Shown here: piece after piece, positions 18,500 to 20,917 of the stretch
Layout of the letters: each line of letters begins with the position of its first letter
Numbering within the stretch: the first letter of the stretch is position 1
Origin: Salisapilia sapeloensis
Taxonomy: Eukaryota; Oomycota; Peronosporomycetes; Peronosporales; Salisapiliaceae
Length of the DNA stretch: 20,917 bases
Reading direction: 5' to 3'
Assembly: GCA_023334545.1 (NCBI GenBank)
Contig: JAADVB010000291.1
Location: 1-20,917 of the forward strand
Made by a program: the position numbers and the translations under genes
The notes under the pieces: model-generated
Databases searched by the model: none
Seen by the model: the letters and a program-made list of their open reading frames with translations, nothing else
What the model was told of the DNA's origin: nothing

Positions 18500-19609
18500 C
18501 TAAAATTCCACAGACCCGTTACTGTTCACCGAGTTGTTGTCTCGCCTAGTTAATCGACCAGGATTGCCGTACACCTGGCGGTTTCTCGAAGCATCGGCGT
18601 CTTCAAACTGCCCGTTCGAGACTTGACTGTCTTCCGTTAATGCTTCAGCTGCCCACCACTTGGGCTGGTCCTGCGCTCCTCTTGCCGTATTGAATTCGTC
18701 GTCGTCATATCCGCTCATTTCACTTGCTCGGCCTCGAGCCGGTGGAGATGATGCCCTGGGAGGGGCGTTGAAACCTCCAGATGAACTTGAAGCTGCTGAA
18801 GATGACGACAAGATCGTACCTTCCTGAAGGCCAGAGCGGCGTCCACCTCTCTCGATATCAGGCGGTAGTTCGTCCTCTCTCAATGGCCCGCGTTTCGGTT
18901 CCCCCGACTGGCGTAATTGGTCAATTCGAGACCGCAAGGTGTCGTTCGATCCTGACGTCCGTGCGAATGGATACTGCGCTCGTTGTCCCGTTGGAGACGA
19001 TCGGTAATCGGCTACTCGTGTTCCCTGATCAAAAGGTCCCAACTTGGAATTGTCAAAAGAGCTCGTATTGTCATACAAACTATCATCAGAGTGATTCGTG
19101 CGAGGTGGAGCCGAATGCTGAGGCCCGGTCACATATCCACGACTATAGTTGGCCATCATGGGAGGTTGAGTAGCATTATAATTGTTCGTGTTGGCTTGGA
19201 CGGCAGGAGACCACTGATTATTCATGTTTGAATTCGCTGCGACGGTCGGTCCGCTCCCTCGATGAGCCGAAGGCTGACGAGGAACCGGCACCGGCTCCTG
19301 CTTTGAATACCTGTACGATTGTCCGTTCCCACTGGGATTTGAAAGCTGTGAACGTCTGTAAGGCGGTTGAGGAGGCGTTGTCGCTGCTGGCACGTAGCCA
19401 GTCTGTCTCTGCCGGTCACGCACCTGAATTGACTCCATGGCCTCTTCACGGCCTTTACGACGAGCCCGACGGAGACAGCAGCAACAGCAAAGCACGAAGA
19501 GAATTAAGAGGAGGGCGGCAGCGCCGACGATAATCCACCATATCCAATCCTCTAGACCAAAGAGGTCGTTAAATAACCCATCGCTGCCACTACCACTGCC
19601 ATTCGCCAT
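18500..19609 (-). CDS. Single-pass membrane protein with a five-cysteine cluster and disordered cytosolic tail
   Basis: This intronless ORF encodes 369 residues. A short acidic, Gly/Ser-rich N-terminus (1-21) is followed by a transmembrane helix (about 22-40), five consecutive cysteines (41-45) and a basic LRRARRKGR stretch. By the positive-inside rule the N-terminus is outside and the long tail cytosolic. The cysteines beside the membrane are likely palmitoylation sites. The rest (about 60-369) is rich in Ser, Asn, Gln, Pro, Gly and Arg, with no recognisable domain, and ends NSNGSVEF. No cleavable signal peptide is evident. Homology and function are unknown; a signalling adaptor or membrane-anchored scaffold is conceivable. 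The coding frame is long and the composition is protein-like, so the gene itself is likely real. Confidence 0.78.
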   Translation of the reverse strand: MANGSGSGSDGLFNDLFGLEDWIWWIIVGAAALLLILFVLCCCCCLRRARRKGREEAMESIQVRDRQRQTGYVPAATTPPQPPYRRSQLSNPSGNGQSYRYSKQEPVPVPRQPSAHRGSGPTVAANSNMNNQWSPAVQANTNNYNATQPPMMANYSRGYVTGPQHSAPPRTNHSDDSLYDNTSSFDNSKLGPFDQGTRVADYRSSPTGQRAQYPFARTSGSNDTLRSRIDQLRQSGEPKRGPLREDELPPDIERGGRRSGLQEGTILSSSSAASSSSGGFNAPPRASSPPARGRASEMSGYDDDEFNTARGAQDQPKWWAAEALTEDSQVSNGQFEDADASRNRQVYGNPGRLTRRDNNSVNSNGSVEF

Positions 19610-19956
19610 GTTTGACAGTTTATAGGAGTTGCTACTTGTGGGCTACAGTCGAAACGAAAGAAAGACTGGAGGCTGCTATGCCGCTTCGATATGCTTGAAC
19701 CCAGTGGAAGGCCCGAGGAAGACTAACAATTGGACGCTACAATGGGTGCTTCCATCATCGACCTTTCTTACAGAATATTATGTCACTCCCTGCCGTCAAT
19801 CGCGACGAGTGAAGAGACACAAACTACCTGTGAAATAGCATGCCATGGATTTTAGGTAGAAAAGCGGCTGGAAATTGACAACCTCTATTTCTTATATAAA
19901 TCAGCCAATGAAGTGCAACTTTATCTCGATCCTTACGAGTCTCACGGACTGATAAG
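19610..19956. promoter_or_regulatory. Divergent promoter between two membrane-protein genes
   Basis: The five-cysteine protein gene starts leftward at 19609 and the next gene starts rightward at 19957, so the 347 bp between hold both promoters. A TATATAAA sequence at 19893-19900 and a CCAAT at 19905-19909 lie about 50-65 bp upstream of the rightward start codon. No gene is seen in this spacer. Confidence 0.45.
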
Positions 19957-20917
19957 ATGGATAGTCGCGAGGAGGATCCTGGGATTCTCCAGTATCTACT
20001 TCATGGAGACCCGAACGACAGAAAGGAATCGATGATTCGAAGCAAGGCGAAGAAAGCGAGTCGGACGAAGGGTAAAGACGCCAAGGAAGATGCCTTAAAT
20101 ACTCGGTTTATAATGGTCGATGAAAGCAGCCCCAAGCACGGACCTAGCAGACTCGATTTGGCTTACGTCAGCATTACTATCATCGTACTCGCTACCTACA
20201 TGTTTTCAGTGCTTTATGTGCTCTATGACCCATTGGATGCAAAATTACCTGCTGCCGATCTGTACAAGCAGCCGATCGATGTCTCGAATGTAGGCATCAA
20301 AATCCTATCTCCACGATCTGATGCCGATATTTCTCTACCTGTTAAACTTGTATGGCGATTGGAAAACTACCCAGTCGAACCTTTGCACAAGTATGGGTCC
20401 GAAATGTTTGAATTTAAAGTATTTGTCAATGGTCAGTTGATAAGACGCGAAGTTTCCATCCTCCAACCACCACTGGGCGCCGAAGAGATATTGGCCTCAA
20501 ATGTAACTGATAAAACGATGTACCTCACCTATCAAGAAGAGGTCCACCCTGGTCTGCTGGTAGAAGGTGGTGTCAACACGTTTTATGTTGAAGCAACCTT
20601 TGCTCACGCTGCAGATATGCTTGGAACGCTGTATCACATCTATGACGATGTTCGGATAGACACTACCCGGCTTCTAAATGATACTCCGCAGATTTATGTA
20701 TGGTCCGAAGACCGAGCAGCAAACAAGCAGCCATTTTCGGTCCGTTACCTAGCAATGCGTACGGAGAAGCCTCTCATGTGTGTGTTCGATGGAAATTTGG
20801 AGTACTCGTATGACGATTTGGTGGAGGGTCTGGTCAAGATGGACGAGCTGGCGCCTGGTCGACACACGTTCCAGATGCGAGCTCAGACGGCGGAGGGGGA
20901 GACGGTGCAGTCGAACG
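19957..20917 (+). CDS. Type II membrane protein, 3' end outside the window
   Basis: An uninterrupted frame from the ATG at 19957 runs 320 codons to the window edge with no stop. The N-terminal 65 residues are hydrophilic, with a Lys/Arg-rich stretch at about 28-43 (RSKAKKASRTKGKDAK). One transmembrane helix follows at about 68-90 (LAYVSITIIVLATYMFSVLYVLY), giving type II topology. The remainder has beta-sandwich-like patterning: VKLVWRLENYP, EFKVFVNGQLIRREV and LMCVFDGNLEYSY, then APGRHTFQMRAQTAEG, similar to Ig-like or fibronectin-like modules. NVT and NDT are possible N-glycosylation sites. The topology resembles Golgi or surface enzymes such as glycosyltransferases, but no catalytic motif lies in the visible part. 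It is partial; no family is recognised. Confidence 0.85.
   Translation, partial: MDSREEDPGILQYLLHGDPNDRKESMIRSKAKKASRTKGKDAKEDALNTRFIMVDESSPKHGPSRLDLAYVSITIIVLATYMFSVLYVLYDPLDAKLPAADLYKQPIDVSNVGIKILSPRSDADISLPVKLVWRLENYPVEPLHKYGSEMFEFKVFVNGQLIRREVSILQPPLGAEEILASNVTDKTMYLTYQEEVHPGLLVEGGVNTFYVEATFAHAADMLGTLYHIYDDVRIDTTRLLNDTPQIYVWSEDRAANKQPFSVRYLAMRTEKPLMCVFDGNLEYSYDDLVEGLVKMDELAPGRHTFQMRAQTAEGETVQSN

Noticed and set aside
19629-19838. Plus-strand frame of 69 codons in the divergent promoter
   Set aside because: It is short, lacks features, and lies in the spacer that must hold two promoters.
1-20917. CRISPR arrays, operons, ribosome binding sites, rRNA or tRNA genes
   Set aside because: The window is eukaryotic nuclear DNA with spliced genes; no regular direct-repeat array or RNA gene signature was seen.

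Overview
The window looks like nuclear DNA of an oomycete (stramenopile water mould), most likely a zoospore-forming one. Four things support this. Genes are close together and carry short introns, mostly 46-82 bp. Splice donors are strongly biased to GTAC(G) and acceptors to TAG, with CTAAY-like branch sites. A bZIP-PAS transcription factor of a type familiar from oomycetes is present. A dynein-2 (intraflagellar transport) intermediate chain implies flagella. The species cannot be named from the sequence.

Layout, left to right. Positions 1-481: promoter region rich in AGACTA/TAGTCT half-sites. 482-1673 (+): five-exon NAD-dependent methylenetetrahydrofolate dehydrogenase of the yeast MTD1 type. 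1754-2692 (-): five-exon RABL3-like small GTPase. 2868-4076 (+), divergent from it: seven-exon F-actin capping protein alpha subunit. 4254-6792 (-): PX - two PDZ-like regions - long coiled coil protein. 6793-7777: no secure gene. 7778-9087 (-): four-exon bZIP-PAS transcription factor, including a 31-bp intron. 9410-10240 (-): intronless aldo-keto reductase. 10241-12949: a 2.7-kb stretch without a recognisable gene, holding a roughly 0.8-kb segment bounded by inverted 13-bp repeats that looks like a decayed non-autonomous DNA transposon. 12950-15053 (+): five-exon WD40 dynein-2 intermediate chain (DYNC2I2/WDR34-like). 15164-17906 (-): a large protein joining a complete Arb2/FAM172-type alpha/beta-hydrolase-like domain to a C-terminal AGC protein kinase. 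18500-19609 (-): single-pass membrane protein with five consecutive cysteines. 19957 to the right edge (+): start of a type II membrane protein with a large extracytoplasmic part.

The genes do not form one pathway; this is ordinary mixed eukaryotic gene order. Several concern cytoskeleton, membrane traffic or flagella (capping protein, RABL3, PX protein, dynein-2 chain). The most unusual object is the Arb2-AGC kinase fusion. Its Arb2 half keeps the fold signatures but has glycine where the family's nucleophile serine is expected, which suggests a non-catalytic or regulatory module tied to an intact kinase. A second point of interest is very short introns: one of 31 bp that the reading frame demands (31 or 37 bp depending on donor), and a more speculative one of 28 bp. 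All exon models were made by eye from frame, splice signals and family similarity; no alignment or transcript data were available.
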